This document shows positions 47,000-55,756 of a stretch of 64,000 nucleotides of DNA, piece by piece. The stretch lies in the NCBI GenBank assembly GCA_029866325.1, contig JARWZO010000019.1, positions 62,001 through 126,000 of the forward strand, given 5' to 3'. Under the pieces are notes generated by a model. It worked only from the letters and a program-made list of their open reading frames with translations, was not told where the DNA came from and did not search any database. The translations under genes were made by a program, and so were the position numbers. Position 1 is the first letter of the stretch, and each line of letters begins with the position of its first letter. This DNA comes from Fluviicola sp. (GTDB lineage Bacteria; Bacteroidota; Bacteroidia; Flavobacteriales_D; Crocinitomicaceae).

Positions 47000-48337
47000 A
47001 TGAACACAGATGGATTATTCAACTTTCTAGACTCAATGGAGCAAAAGGGAGTTTTAAATGCAGAAGCCAACGGACAAATTCAGCATTTTATAACTAGTAA
47101 AAACACTTCTATCGGAAAGTTGTTTCTTACACTTGCTGCTATTATCGGAGCCTTGTTTATTTCGGCGGGAGTTTTTGCCATCATTTCACACAATTGGGAC
47201 GATTTTCCAAAACATGTGCGTGGTGTATTGAGTTTCGTGCCGTCTGTTGTAGGATTGTTTTTTTACTACAAAGCGGTCTTCAAGCATTCCAAATCAACCT
47301 CCTGGATTGAGGCTTCCTCGTTGTTTCTGATGCTCATGATTGGAGCTTCGATTTCGCTGGTGAGTCAAACCTATCAGCTCGATGGTGATTTTGACAAGTT
47401 CATTACCGTATGGTTGATTCTTACATTGCCATTGTTCTACATTGCGCGCGCATCGGGAATTGCGATCTTTTACCTCATTCTTTCTACCAAATTCTTGTTT
47501 CCGGATATACAGTACGATTTCATCATGCCTTCAGGATATAGCTTAAACGAAAAATACTACTTATTTTGGGTATTTCTTGCAGCTTTTTTACCTCATTTCT
47601 ATTTATCACTCAACCGCAAAGCCACTCGACAAAGTTTCAGAGCCATCTATTTGGGGTGGTTAATTGCCATATTCCTGGTGATCACCATGCCGTTTGCCGT
47701 AAAAGCCGGTTATCTATGGTGGGCGTTGACGTTCATTATGGCTTTTTACTTGGTTGGAAAAAAGTATTATCGCAACAACATTTCGGCCTTGGGGAGACCT
47801 TTTCAAACAATGGCTTTGTACCACATTTTTTACCTCCTAATCAGTTTTTCAAGCGAAGATTTCTGCGACGGCATGTTTCGTATAGATCAACTACGTGATC
47901 TAGCCAATTGGAACAAAGAGCAACTGTTTTTCTTTTTTGCGGCACTTTTGTCATTGGGTGGATTAACAATCGTCGCCATCGTTTGGAGAGTAAAAAATGT
48001 GACACTCAACAGAACTGTAGTTTTTATTCCGGTGCTTTTCGGGCTTTCATTTTTTGCTTTTTGTTTGAATGAGTTCTTCTACGTTGATCTTACATGGTGG
48101 ACTTTTCTGATCTTTAACATCTACGTAATCGTTTTTGGAGTCAACGCCATGGTTCAGGGCAACCGATCGGGAAGTGTTCTTTACATGATTTACGGATTAT
48201 TCCTTGTTTGTTTCCTGTTGTGGGTTCGTTACTTCGACATGGACGTAGCATTTTGGCTCAAAGGATTGTTCTTTATCATTGTGGGTTTACTGTTTTTCCT
48301 CATTCATTTCTTGTCAAAAGAAGAATTTAAAAATTAG
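47000..48337 (+). CDS. DUF2157 membrane protein
   Basis: A 445-aa protein with a soluble N-terminal 40 residues followed by about 12 membrane segments. The region AIIGALFISAGVFAIISHNW with DDFPKHVRG is the DUF2157 signature. It is paired with the GDYXXLXY gene 6 bp downstream, a pairing seen across Bacteroidota. Function unknown. Confidence 0.85.
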   Translation: MNTDGLFNFLDSMEQKGVLNAEANGQIQHFITSKNTSIGKLFLTLAAIIGALFISAGVFAIISHNWDDFPKHVRGVLSFVPSVVGLFFYYKAVFKHSKSTSWIEASSLFLMLMIGASISLVSQTYQLDGDFDKFITVWLILTLPLFYIARASGIAIFYLILSTKFLFPDIQYDFIMPSGYSLNEKYYLFWVFLAAFLPHFYLSLNRKATRQSFRAIYLGWLIAIFLVITMPFAVKAGYLWWALTFIMAFYLVGKKYYRNNISALGRPFQTMALYHIFYLLISFSSEDFCDGMFRIDQLRDLANWNKEQLFFFFAALLSLGGLTIVAIVWRVKNVTLNRTVVFIPVLFGLSFFAFCLNEFFYVDLTWWTFLIFNIYVIVFGVNAMVQGNRSGSVLYMIYGLFLVCFLLWVRYFDMDVAFWLKGLFFIIVGLLFFLIHFLSKEEFKN

Positions 48338-48342
48338 TACCG

Positions 48343-49038
48343 ATGAAAACAAAGAAGATCATATTCTCCGCTTTTGCATTGATTGTTTTACTGATTCCGA
48401 TGTACATGATTTTTCAGTCGGAAGACGTGCTTACCAACGGACACAGGCATAAACTCAGGCTACAAGGCTACGATCCGCTTGATCCGTTTCGGGGAAAGTT
48501 TCTGCGCTTGCGCTTTGAGAACAGAGTTCCATATGAAGCGGGTTTAAAAGAAGGCGATATTGGATTCGTGCTCTTGGAAAAAGACACTTCAGGTTTTTCG
48601 TACTTTTCCTATGTGCAAAAAAATCGTCCCTCGCATTCAGACTACGTTGAGGCAAAAGTGGAGTTGATTTATGCTGAAAGAGCATCCATGGACTTCGATA
48701 ACCTCAATAAGTTTTTTATCAATGAAGACAAAGCCAAGGAAGCAGAAGTAATTCTTTCTGATTATACAGATATGGCATCTGATAAAATCTACTTGACCAT
48801 TAGGATATTGGATGGCGAAGCGCGCATAGAAGACATCATTGTGAAAGCAAAAACATTGTTGAATTACATCGAATCCGGAGATCATAAAACCTTTAAAGAT
48901 GACATCATGAAAGAAATGATGGAACGTATGGAAAGGGAAAACAAGTTAATGGAAGATGCTATGCGTGAGCAATTGGAGTGGCAAGAAGCTGTAGATTCGG
49001 ATGAGTTTCTGCCACCTGTTATCGATGAATCGAATTAA
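48343..49038 (+). CDS. GDYXXLXY-motif protein
   Basis: A 231-aa protein with one N-terminal membrane helix (IIFSAFALIVLLIPMYMIF). Just after it, residues RGKFLRLRFE fit the GDYxxLxY motif of the family in variant form (GKFLRLRF), and RLQGYDPLDPFRG precedes it. The C-terminal region is helical and acidic. It follows the DUF2157 gene by 6 bp and is surely co-transcribed. Function unknown. Confidence 0.75.
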   Translation: MKTKKIIFSAFALIVLLIPMYMIFQSEDVLTNGHRHKLRLQGYDPLDPFRGKFLRLRFENRVPYEAGLKEGDIGFVLLEKDTSGFSYFSYVQKNRPSHSDYVEAKVELIYAERASMDFDNLNKFFINEDKAKEAEVILSDYTDMASDKIYLTIRILDGEARIEDIIVKAKTLLNYIESGDHKTFKDDIMKEMMERMERENKLMEDAMREQLEWQEAVDSDEFLPPVIDESN

Positions 49039-49096
49039 ATACAGTAAAAATTCGCGTGTCATTTTCCTTGAATTCATAAAGAAAACGGATAATTCA

Positions 49097-49127
49097 TTTG
49101 CATGAAATAAAAATATCACTACTTTTG
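49097..49127 (+). promoter_or_regulatory. Promoter of tRNA-Leu (TTTG-N19-TACTTTTG)
   Basis: TTTG at 49097-49100 and TACTTTTG at 49120-49127 are separated by exactly 19 bp, a textbook Bacteroidota housekeeping promoter. Transcription would begin near 49134, about 66 bp before the tRNA. Confidence 0.8.
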
Positions 49128-49199
49128 TCCACCATTTTAACGAATGGTAGATTGAAATAACCTCAACAACGATCAGTCGGATCAACGAAAAGAGGTACT

Positions 49200-49281
49200 G
49201 CGGATGTGGTGAAATTGGTAGACACGCCAGACTTAGGATCTGGTGCCGAGAGGTGTGCGGGTTCGAGTCCCTCCATCCGCA
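49200..49281 (+). tRNA. tRNA-Leu (anticodon UAG)
   Basis: An 82-nt class II tRNA. Acceptor GCGGATG pairs with CATCCGC; the anticodon loop CTTAGGA in the stem CCAGA/TCTGG has anticodon TAG; the long variable arm GTGCCGAGAGGTGTG and T loop TTCGAGT are normal. The discriminator is A and CCA is not encoded. Confidence 0.97.
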
Positions 49282-49288
49282 CTTCATG

Positions 49289-49326
49289 AAAAAAGTCTCG
49301 TCTCGTCATTGAAACGAGACTTTTTT
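49289..49326 (+). terminator. Terminator of tRNA-Leu
   Basis: AAAAAAGTCTCGT (49289-49301) pairs with ACGAGACTTTTTT (49314-49326): a 13-bp stem ending in a T-run, 8 bp after the tRNA. Confidence 0.85.
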
Positions 49327-49356
49327 GTTTTAACAACGTATCAAAAGTAGAACGGA

Positions 49357-50709
49357 ATGAACGTAACTCGTCAAGAAGTGAACGCGCAAACAGCATTACT
49401 CACAGTGCAGGTTTCGCCAGAAGATTACAAAGGAAAAGTAACTGCTTCGCTTGAAAAATACCGCAAGCAAGCTAAGATACCCGGATTCCGTCCGGGCAAA
49501 GTGCCATTGGCTTTGGCGCAAAAACAATACGGAAAATCGGTGCTGGCCGAAGAAATGAATAAATTGGTTTCGGAAGCGCTTTACAAACACGTTGAAGAAA
49601 ACAAGCTCGATATTTTAGGAAACCCTATTCCGAAAGAAGATACGGAAATCAAAGGAGATTTTGAAAATCCGGGGGACTTTGAATTTACGTACGAAATCGG
49701 TTACAAACCGGCTATCAATCTGGAGTTGGGCGCTAAAACCAAATTCGATTACGTCAAAGTAAAAATCGACGATACGTTATTGGACAAACAAATTGATGAT
49801 TTGCGTCGTCGTTACGGAAAATTGATTTCTGCAGACACGGTTGGCGAAACAGATATGATTTTAGGTCAGTTTGTAGAGTTGAATGAAGACGGTTCTATCA
49901 AAGAAGGCGGAATCATGCATTCTTCCACTACTTCAATGGAATTCATTGAAGACGCAGCAGTAAAAGCATCATTGGTAGGAAAAACCATCGGCGATAAAGT
50001 AAGCGTTTCTGCATCGGCGTTGACGCGTGGTGACAAAGACAAAGCGGCTATGTTGGGCGTTACAGAGGAGGAACTTGGGAATCACTCAGACAACTACCAA
50101 CTCACGATCAACGACATCAAACAAATGGAACTGGCCGAATTGAACCAGGAGTTGTTTGACAAATTATTTGGTCCGGGAGCAATTGATTCTGAAAAAGCAT
50201 TGCGTGCACGTATCGCAACCGACTTAGATCAAATGTTTGCCAATGATTCGGATCGTTTGTTAACACGCGAAGTTTACCGCGAATTGGTTGACAAAACACC
50301 TGTTTCGTTGCCGGATGAATTCTTGAAACGTTGGATTCGTTTGCAGAACGATAAACCGATCACGCAAGAACAAGTGGATGCCGAATACGACAACTACGCC
50401 AAAGATTTGAAATGGCAGTTGATTCAGGGTCATATCTTCAAATCCAACGACATTCAGTTGGATCACCAAGAAGCCATTGAATTTACGAAAGGACTATTGG
50501 CCAATCAATACGCACAATACGGTTTACCTGCTCCGGAAGAAGCAGAACTAACGGCTCAAGCTGCCAAAGCATTGGCGAACCGCGAAGAAGCCAACCGTAT
50601 CTACGATATGCTTGCCGAAGCCAAGTTGACGACTTACTTCAAAAGCACCGTAAAATTGAACAACAAAGAAGTTTCCTACGATGATTTCGTAGCTATGGCT
50701 TCGAATTAA
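49357..50709 (+). CDS. tig: Trigger factor
   Basis: The ribosome-bound chaperone for nascent chains. The 450-aa protein has the ribosome-binding signature IPGFRPGKVPLALAQKQYG around residue 45, a degenerate FKBP-like middle domain (VGETDMILGQFVELNEDGS), and the long helical C-terminal domain ending with NNKEVSYDDFVAMASN. The length is typical for the phylum. It follows the tRNA-Leu terminator. Confidence 0.93.
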   Translation: MNVTRQEVNAQTALLTVQVSPEDYKGKVTASLEKYRKQAKIPGFRPGKVPLALAQKQYGKSVLAEEMNKLVSEALYKHVEENKLDILGNPIPKEDTEIKGDFENPGDFEFTYEIGYKPAINLELGAKTKFDYVKVKIDDTLLDKQIDDLRRRYGKLISADTVGETDMILGQFVELNEDGSIKEGGIMHSSTTSMEFIEDAAVKASLVGKTIGDKVSVSASALTRGDKDKAAMLGVTEEELGNHSDNYQLTINDIKQMELAELNQELFDKLFGPGAIDSEKALRARIATDLDQMFANDSDRLLTREVYRELVDKTPVSLPDEFLKRWIRLQNDKPITQEQVDAEYDNYAKDLKWQLIQGHIFKSNDIQLDHQEAIEFTKGLLANQYAQYGLPAPEEAELTAQAAKALANREEANRIYDMLAEAKLTTYFKSTVKLNNKEVSYDDFVAMASN

Positions 50710-50727
50710 GATACATTGCTTACAATG

Positions 50728-50765
50728 AAAAGCTTCTTCTGCCTTTGGTGGAAGGAGCTTTTTTG
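50728..50765 (+). terminator. Terminator of tig
   Basis: AAAAGCTTCTTC, a short loop, then GAAGGAGCTTTTTT, about 20 bp after the tig stop. The GGAGCTTTTTT end recurs in the repeats flanking the DUF433 module. Confidence 0.65.
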
Positions 50766-50785
50766 GTTTTGGGGCGGTTTGGACA

Positions 50786-50942
50786 GGTTGAAACAAGACA
50801 CATAATATTATGATTTTATGTGGCGAATCTTCCTCGTAAATTCATGATATTATGTGGGATTATTTACTCAGATGATTACGTTTATATAACATCACCAAAA
50901 CCCATTCAACGAACGTTTCTTGTTGATTTGGCGAGCTTTTTT
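50786..50942 (+). repeat. Flanking direct repeat, copy A (about 155 bp)
   Basis: Begins GGTTGAAACAAG and ends GAGCTTTTTT. It aligns almost without gaps to 51571-51726, with strongest identity over the first 110 bp. It contains an inverted repeat (arms 50799-50818 and 50837-50856, 2 mismatches). The two copies bracket the DUF433/DUF5615 pair. Confidence 0.85.
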
Positions 50943-50960
50943 ATTGAAAATAAAATTCTC

Positions 50961-51188
50961 ATGAGAGATTACAAGGAAATCATTACTATCGAAGTCGGTA
51001 AGCTCGGCGGAAAGCCTACAATTAGAGGTATGAGAATCAGTGTGGGTGATATTCTGAATTGGCTTGCTTCGGGAATGACAATACCTGAAATACTAGCAGA
51101 CTTTGATGAGTTGACACAAGAAGATATTTTCGCAGCACTCAGTTATGCTGCTGATAGAGAAAACAAAATCTACCAGATTGCTGTATGA
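50961..51188 (+). CDS. DUF433 family antitoxin-like protein
   Basis: A 75-aa winged-helix-like protein: GKLGGKPTIRGMRISVGDIL, NWLASGMTIPEILADFDELT, DIFAALSYAADREN match DUF433, commonly the antitoxin-like partner of PIN-like DUF5615 proteins. The start at 50961 (MRDYKEIITIE) follows the family; the longer frame from 50820 is repeat DNA. Its stop overlaps the ATG of the toxin remnant (ATGA). The gene looks intact. Confidence 0.85.
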   Translation: MRDYKEIITIEVGKLGGKPTIRGMRISVGDILNWLASGMTIPEILADFDELTQEDIFAALSYAADRENKIYQIAV

Positions 51189-51512
51189 GATTACTCTTTG
51201 ATCAGAATACTTAGCATTCTGTCAGACGAGTCTGCAGATTCTACTACCGTAAAGAAAGAAAATCTCATCGATAGCTCAGATAAATCAATTTGGGAATTTG
51301 CAAGAAAAGCCAATTATCTAATCGTAACTCAAGATTCGGATTTCAATGACTTGAATTCTCTTTAAGGATTTCCACCAAAAATAATATGGATTCGAACCTG
51401 AAATATCAGAACTGAAGAATTAGCAACCATTTTGAAAACTCATTTTAAAGAAATTCAAGATTTCGAGAAGAATCCTAATTACGGGTGTTTTGAAATCTTA
51501 ACTTTGAAGTAG
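51185..51512 (+). pseudogene. Degraded DUF5615 (PIN-like) toxin
   Basis: The start codon overlaps the DUF433 stop. Reading gives MRLLFDQNT then a TAG at codon 10, where an intact member would continue with a conserved S-H segment. After a frameshift the frame resumes as SIWEFARKANYLIVTQDSDF, runs to a TAA in place of a coding codon before GFPPKIIWIRT, meets a TGA, and ends NIRTEELATILKTHFKEIQD up to a TAG at 51510-51512. Three in-frame stops and a frameshift make it a pseudogene. The PIN-like conserved D and R are still recognisable. Confidence 0.85.
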
Positions 51513-51570
51513 CATATCATTGCGCTTCAGTTACACAAGAGCTTATTTTATTGAGATCGTTAGTTTTACC

Positions 51571-51726
51571 GGTTGAAACAAGGCACATAATATTATGAAT
51601 TTATGTAGCGAATCATCCTCGTAAATTCATAATATTATGTGGGATTATTTACTCAAATGAGTACGTTTATAAAACATTACCAAAACAGTTTAAGGAAAGC
51701 TTTTTATTGATTCCGGGAGCTTTTTT
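51571..51726 (+). repeat. Flanking direct repeat, copy B (about 155 bp)
   Basis: The counterpart of 50786-50942. Its internal inverted repeat is perfect: CACATAATATTATGAATTTA (51584-51603) pairs with 51622-51641 around an 18-nt loop. It ends GGGAGCTTTTTTT, which also works as a terminator. Confidence 0.85.
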
Positions 51727-51749
51727 TGTTGGTAATTAACGAACCAACG

Positions 51750-52187
51750 TTATTTTAATGACCTATCAATTATTTCTTGATAGAACGAAGCCATTAATGA
51801 CACTCGTAATCTTCTCAATCTGACAAACTTGCCCACTGAGTTCATTTTAAGCGTTACCTCTGTATAACCTTTTTTCTTGTTCAACTTAATGATCATCGAC
51901 TGCCCGCCATACAACAAATATGGTTTCGTGAATTGCTTGCAAACCATTACCTTTTTTCCAAAACTTAATACACGTTCAAAGTGGCAGCTATTCGCTTCTT
52001 CAATCAACCGAATCAATGAATCGGGGTTTCCGGTGTATTTACAGAATCCATATGAATACATGGATGAGTCAGATTCCTTTTTAGGATAAATGACATTCAT
52101 TTTCAAGGTGTCTTGACTTTCGGAAGCGAAACAAACTACTGCGGATGAATTTAGCAGAATCAACCAAAAGAAAATGAGATTTTTCAT
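51750..52187 (-). CDS. Secreted hypothetical protein
   Basis: About 145 aa with signal peptide MKNLIFFWLILLNSSAVVCF. The remainder has no motif I recognise; the cysteines (FCKYTG, NSCHFE, VCKQF) could form disulfides. It lies between the DUF433 module and the recombinase gene, in the same orientation as the latter, with a gap of about 130 bp. Confidence 0.6.
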   Translation of the reverse strand: MKNLIFFWLILLNSSAVVCFASESQDTLKMNVIYPKKESDSSMYSYGFCKYTGNPDSLIRLIEEANSCHFERVLSFGKKVMVCKQFTKPYLLYGGQSMIIKLNKKKGYTEVTLKMNSVGKFVRLRRLRVSLMASFYQEIIDRSLK

Positions 52188-52317
52188 TGTTGGCAAGTTT
52201 TGATTTCATTAAAGTTACAACTATTTATCTGAAATTAATTCGTTCTTTCTGCTGATTGGATGTCTAAACATTTCTCAAAAACAAAGAACCAAGAAGCATT
52301 TACCTAAAGATCAGTTT

Positions 52318-53397
52318 TTATCTATCCAAACAATCCAACGGGCTTTTTACTTTAGAAAGTTGTTGAGAAGAAACGCGTGCATAGATTTCGGTGGTTTTGA
52401 TTTGCTTGTGCCCGAGCAGTTTTTGAATGAACAACATATCGGTTCCGACTTCCAATAAATGAGTTGCAAAACTATGACGCAAGCCGTGAATTCCGATTTT
52501 TTTTGTGATTCCGGCTTTAGTGAGGCATTGCTTAAAGACAGCTTGTGCACTTCTTGTAGAATATGCTCCGCCGAATTGTCCTTCAAACAAGTATTTTTTC
52601 GGTTGAAATGCCATTAGATAATCAGCATACAATTGTTGGATACTTTCTGGCAAATTCACGTATCGATCTTTCTTTCCTTTCGCATTTCTGATATGGACTT
52701 GTTTCCGATCAAGGTCTATGTCACCTATTTCAAGAGCAATCAATTCACTTACGCGTAACCCCATTCCGTAGGCCATTTTGAGTAGCAATAAATGCTTAAA
52801 ATTATCGGTTTGAGCGAAGAGTCGTATGATTTCTTGTTTGCTTAAAACAGTTGGCAACGTTATAGGAGCTTTTGGTCGGATAACCGTATCAAACACCGAT
52901 TCTTTGTTCATGACTAGCTTGAAATAACACTTCACAGCATTCATACGGCTATAAACTTGATTTTCAGAATGGTTCAATTTTTTAATGCAATAGAGAAAAT
53001 AACTATTGAGTTGCTCGGAAGTCAATTCAAGCACCGGTTTTGCTTTGATGAGAATTAGTAGTTGCGCAAATTCACTTAAATAGGTCTCGACGGTGTTTTT
53101 AGAAAACATTTTTTGTTGCAACACATCTCGAAACTTCCTGAATTCGATTTGATTTACGCTATACATTCGATCCATGTATTTGATGCCTTGTTCGGGTAAC
53201 TGAATCCCTAGCCGCTTTCGATACAGCGTATTATCAGGCACAAACCAAGCTTTATTGGTTCTAGACCATTTGGCTGAAGGAAATGCATTTCGAAAGTCTT
53301 TCAACAATTTCGGATCATACGGAAACAGGCAAAAAATCACTTGTTGATTGCGATGTTGGGCGTGTTTGAATGTGAGCTTTTGCGCGTCGAAGTCCAT
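52318..53397 (-). CDS. Tyrosine recombinase, integron-integrase-like (XerC/D type)
   Basis: A 359-aa site-specific recombinase. Residues 1-75 are an extra N-terminal module with a KAWFVPDNTLYRKRL pattern, found in many Bacteroidota recombinases; residues 83-170 are a SAM-like core-binding domain; the rest is catalytic, with R215 (GLRVSEL), K240, H304-x-x-R307 (HGLRHSFATHLLE), H330 (LLGHKQIKTTEIYA) and nucleophile Y339. The end KVKSPLDCLDR resembles integron integrases. Only about 92 residues separate the two arginine boxes, so the IntI-specific insertion is absent. It is transcribed away from the array. Confidence 0.9.
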   Translation of the reverse strand: MDFDAQKLTFKHAQHRNQQVIFCLFPYDPKLLKDFRNAFPSAKWSRTNKAWFVPDNTLYRKRLGIQLPEQGIKYMDRMYSVNQIEFRKFRDVLQQKMFSKNTVETYLSEFAQLLILIKAKPVLELTSEQLNSYFLYCIKKLNHSENQVYSRMNAVKCYFKLVMNKESVFDTVIRPKAPITLPTVLSKQEIIRLFAQTDNFKHLLLLKMAYGMGLRVSELIALEIGDIDLDRKQVHIRNAKGKKDRYVNLPESIQQLYADYLMAFQPKKYLFEGQFGGAYSTRSAQAVFKQCLTKAGITKKIGIHGLRHSFATHLLEVGTDMLFIQKLLGHKQIKTTEIYARVSSQQLSKVKSPLDCLDR

Positions 53398-53499
53398 TTG
53401 TGAAAAAATAAAGTGAATATAGTGTAAACAAATGATTATTAAAAATACGTAATTATAATATCTTTACTTCATTGGCTATGAAAGGATTCTATAGATTTA

Positions 53500-53530
53500 T
53501 TTGAATATACAAAAAAGATGGTTAATTTCA
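53500..53530 (+). promoter_or_regulatory. Candidate cassette promoter (Pc-like)
   Basis: TTTG at 53500-53503, 19 bp, then TAATTTCA at 53523-53530 (six of eight bases of TAnnTTTG). Transcription would begin near 53537 and read into cassette 1. It lies between the recombinase gene and the attI-like junction, where an integron Pc is expected. Position is better evidence than sequence. Confidence 0.4.
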
Positions 53531-53535
53531 TCAAT

Positions 53536-53556
53536 AATTAAGTTATGTGCAACTGT
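53536..53556 (+). other. attI-like recombination junction
   Basis: GTTATGTGC starts at 53542, 145 bp upstream of the recombinase ATG. Its nine bases are exactly complementary to GCACATAAC just before the first 126-nt repeat (54208-54216). This is the predicted crossover G|TTA where cassette 1 joined the resident site. The recombinase-binding core sites of a true attI cannot be defined by eye. Confidence 0.6.
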
Positions 53557-53583
53557 TGCGTTTAACCTATAATTATTGTACAT

Positions 53584-53985
53584 ATGAAAAATAAAACATA
53601 CTGTTTTTTGATTTCACGGATTATCATTTGTTGTACTTTCTTTTATTTTAATGGAATTTCTCAATCTGTATTAGTGCCAAACATAGAATATACAATCGAT
53701 TCCAAAAAGCTAATTGGTGAATGGCATCGGATAGATTCGAGTAGCGACAATATTCGATTTACAGAACAAGGTCGTTTTCTATCGTTGAGTGGAGCTCCCT
53801 TTAACGATGGCTTCCAATTTGAAAAAGATACGACAGGTAATATTAATTCAGCTTCCGGTTTTGTTCACTGGCCTCCTGTCTATTGCAATTTATATTTTCC
53901 ATCCAAGGATACGTTGCATGTAATAAGCTATTCGAGTATGTATGGCAGAATTGCAGACCACTTATATGTAAAAGCTACAAAGTGA
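53584..53985 (+). CDS. Cassette 1: small secreted hypothetical protein
   Basis: A 133-aa protein with a signal peptide (SRIIICCTFFYFNGISQS). The mature part (KKLIGEWHRIDSSSDNIRF, TEQGRFLSLSG) resembles small lipocalin-like beta-barrels through GEW and the strand pattern. It starts 41 bp after the attI-like junction. About 225 bp of AT-rich DNA separate it from its repeat, which leaves room for a lost gene; nothing is recognised there. Confidence 0.7.
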   Translation: MKNKTYCFLISRIIICCTFFYFNGISQSVLVPNIEYTIDSKKLIGEWHRIDSSSDNIRFTEQGRFLSLSGAPFNDGFQFEKDTTGNINSASGFVHWPPVYCNLYFPSKDTLHVISYSSMYGRIADHLYVKATK

Positions 53986-54212
53986 TTTGTTATACTTTTA
54001 AATTGAAGATCAGAAGTAGGATAGCTTCAGTTAACAAAACAACTATTTCAGCGGCAACCAATCGAAAGACCAGTAACGACAACGCTATAAAATTGCTTAG
54101 TTGACTAAAAGTACCTTATAGAACGATGATGAAATAATAAAAAGCAAAGCACTAAACAATAAATAAAGACAGACAAAAGCAAACTAAACGAGGTGAAAAA
54201 TACAGCAGCACA

Positions 54213-54338
54213 TAACACGGGTTTGGCAAAAGTGGCGGTTCAGTGCTCCGCAGACACATTTGTGGTTAAACAAAGTTTGGTTCTCCGCATCAACATTTGT
54301 GGTGAAAATCGCCACCTTCGCCAAGCCCGAAACCGTTA
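54213..54338 (+). repeat. attC-like element 1 (126 nt)
   Basis: Runs from TAAC to GTTA. The stem CGGGTTTGGC / GCCAAGCCCG (10 bp, one G-T) and the inner stem GTGGCG / CGCCAC flank a large central region. The right side carries extra unpaired AAACC before GTTA, as the asymmetric unpaired bases of attC sites do. The centre contains a 21-nt direct repeat (54246-54266 and 54283-54303, CTCCGCA-N3-ACATTTGTGGT). Crossover is inferred between 54335 and 54336. Confidence 0.8.
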
Positions 54339-54373
54339 GTGGCAATTTTACAGAGACAGCGTAACAAAACAAA

Positions 54374-55756
54374 ATGACGACAATTGAACAACTATATCAA
54401 ACTTTAAGTGAACGCAGACGACCAGAAGACGTTGCGGAAATGGTTATTGAATTGACAAAAGACAGTTTAACAACCAAAGAAAGACTTCTTTTAGAAAAAG
54501 CAGCTAAAGGTTCATTAGCAAGAAATGTTTTTGGCTATACTTCAATGCTACAAACTTTCGCTGAAGCTAAAGGAGCAGGAAAACAAATTGCCAAAGCCAT
54601 AGAAATTTTCAAACTTAACAACAAAAATAAATCTGACTATAATAATCAAAAAGACATAGAGGAATTTATCAATTTTGCTTCGCCAATTATTCGTAAAACG
54701 GCAGGAAAAAATGATTTTAAAGCTGACAGACTTAATAAATCACAGAGAAAAGAAAGTGGACTTGATTTATCTAAACGTAACTATAACAAAAAGTGGCGAC
54801 TGCTTACCCGAATAGAAAATAAATTGCTGAAATTTATTAGAGAAAGTAAAAAAATAGAATTTCAAAAAATTGCAAAACACGGTTTAGCACATTCCTTGGA
54901 TTTTACAAATTTCTCGTCAGACATAAACACGGCTTGTTTTATTGCTTATTATAATTCACGTTGCAATCTTAGAAGTGTTTTTACAAATCAAAGTCAAGAC
55001 AGACCATTTGACGAAATAAGTGAAATGCTTCTGAACAGATGTAAAGGAGAAGAAACTAAATTCTTTGACTTTTTTAGAAAAGCTAAAACAGAAAAACCAA
55101 ACAATACAAATTGGTGGGCAATATCACATATTTATACGAGTCAAGCAGTTTTAATGAACTTAACAGACGAGCAAAAAGGAATGTTGTTAGGTAAATGGAC
55201 AACTATTTTGCAAGATATTGCAGAATTATTAGACGAGGTTTGGGCAATAAGCAATATCAATAGAGAAACAATGGTTGTGAAGAGAGGCAATGACTCTACA
55301 ACTTGGAATAATACCGCAGGAGCTTGGAATAAAGCAAGAGATAATTGGATGAATTTAATTTATTCGTTAGGCTTAGATTATATTCTTGAAGAAATTTGTT
55401 TCGGTAAGGTATTACGACTTATGGCAGCCGATGTAGTTGCTTGGCATTTTTCGACAGGCGGAAAACTCGACCCAAACACAGAAGTATGGAACAAGATACC
55501 TTTGCCTTGGGAAGTATTCCAAAATAAAACAGAATGTAACAAAGAATTAGTAATTAAATATTGTAAGCAAGCAGGACTTGACCCAGAAAAATCAGGTTGG
55601 ATAGCACCAAGAGTTCACGGAGTAGCAGAATTTAAACCTACACCCGAACTTGTTCACGGAGTTACAGTTTCCAATCCGTTTTTGGCGACAGTTTTAAAAA
55701 GACATAGATATTTTTCAGGAAAAAATGCAAAACCATTATTCCCTGAAAGAAATTAG
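54374..55756 (+). CDS. Cassette 2: 460-aa protein of unknown function
   Basis: A 460-aa, mostly helical, soluble protein without signal peptide. It opens with MTTIEQLYQTLSERRRPEDV. The segment NTACFIAYYNSRCNLRSVFT with FDEISEMLLNRCKG looks conserved-like, and the C-terminal third has W-rich stretches (TTWNNTAGAWNKARDNWM; LPWEVFQNK). I do not recognise a family and see no nuclease, kinase or HEPN motif. The last base of its stop codon is the first base of the following tRNA, so gene and tRNAs form one unit. A tRNA-related or defence role is only a guess from that context. Confidence 0.75.
   Translation: MTTIEQLYQTLSERRRPEDVAEMVIELTKDSLTTKERLLLEKAAKGSLARNVFGYTSMLQTFAEAKGAGKQIAKAIEIFKLNNKNKSDYNNQKDIEEFINFASPIIRKTAGKNDFKADRLNKSQRKESGLDLSKRNYNKKWRLLTRIENKLLKFIRESKKIEFQKIAKHGLAHSLDFTNFSSDINTACFIAYYNSRCNLRSVFTNQSQDRPFDEISEMLLNRCKGEETKFFDFFRKAKTEKPNNTNWWAISHIYTSQAVLMNLTDEQKGMLLGKWTTILQDIAELLDEVWAISNINRETMVVKRGNDSTTWNNTAGAWNKARDNWMNLIYSLGLDYILEEICFGKVLRLMAADVVAWHFSTGGKLDPNTEVWNKIPLPWEVFQNKTECNKELVIKYCKQAGLDPEKSGWIAPRVHGVAEFKPTPELVHGVTVSNPFLATVLKRHRYFSGKNAKPLFPERN

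Noticed and set aside
49200-49281. tRNA-Leu as the insertion site of the accessory region
   Set aside because: No copy of the 3' tRNA end is visible further right in the window, and tig lies between.
54020-54120. A further attC-like site inside cassette 1
   Set aside because: Several TAAC and GTTA words occur, but no consistent arms or complementary flanks were found.
54374-55756. HEPN or anticodon-nuclease motif in the 460-aa protein
   Set aside because: No Rx4-6H or other known active-site pattern could be placed with confidence.
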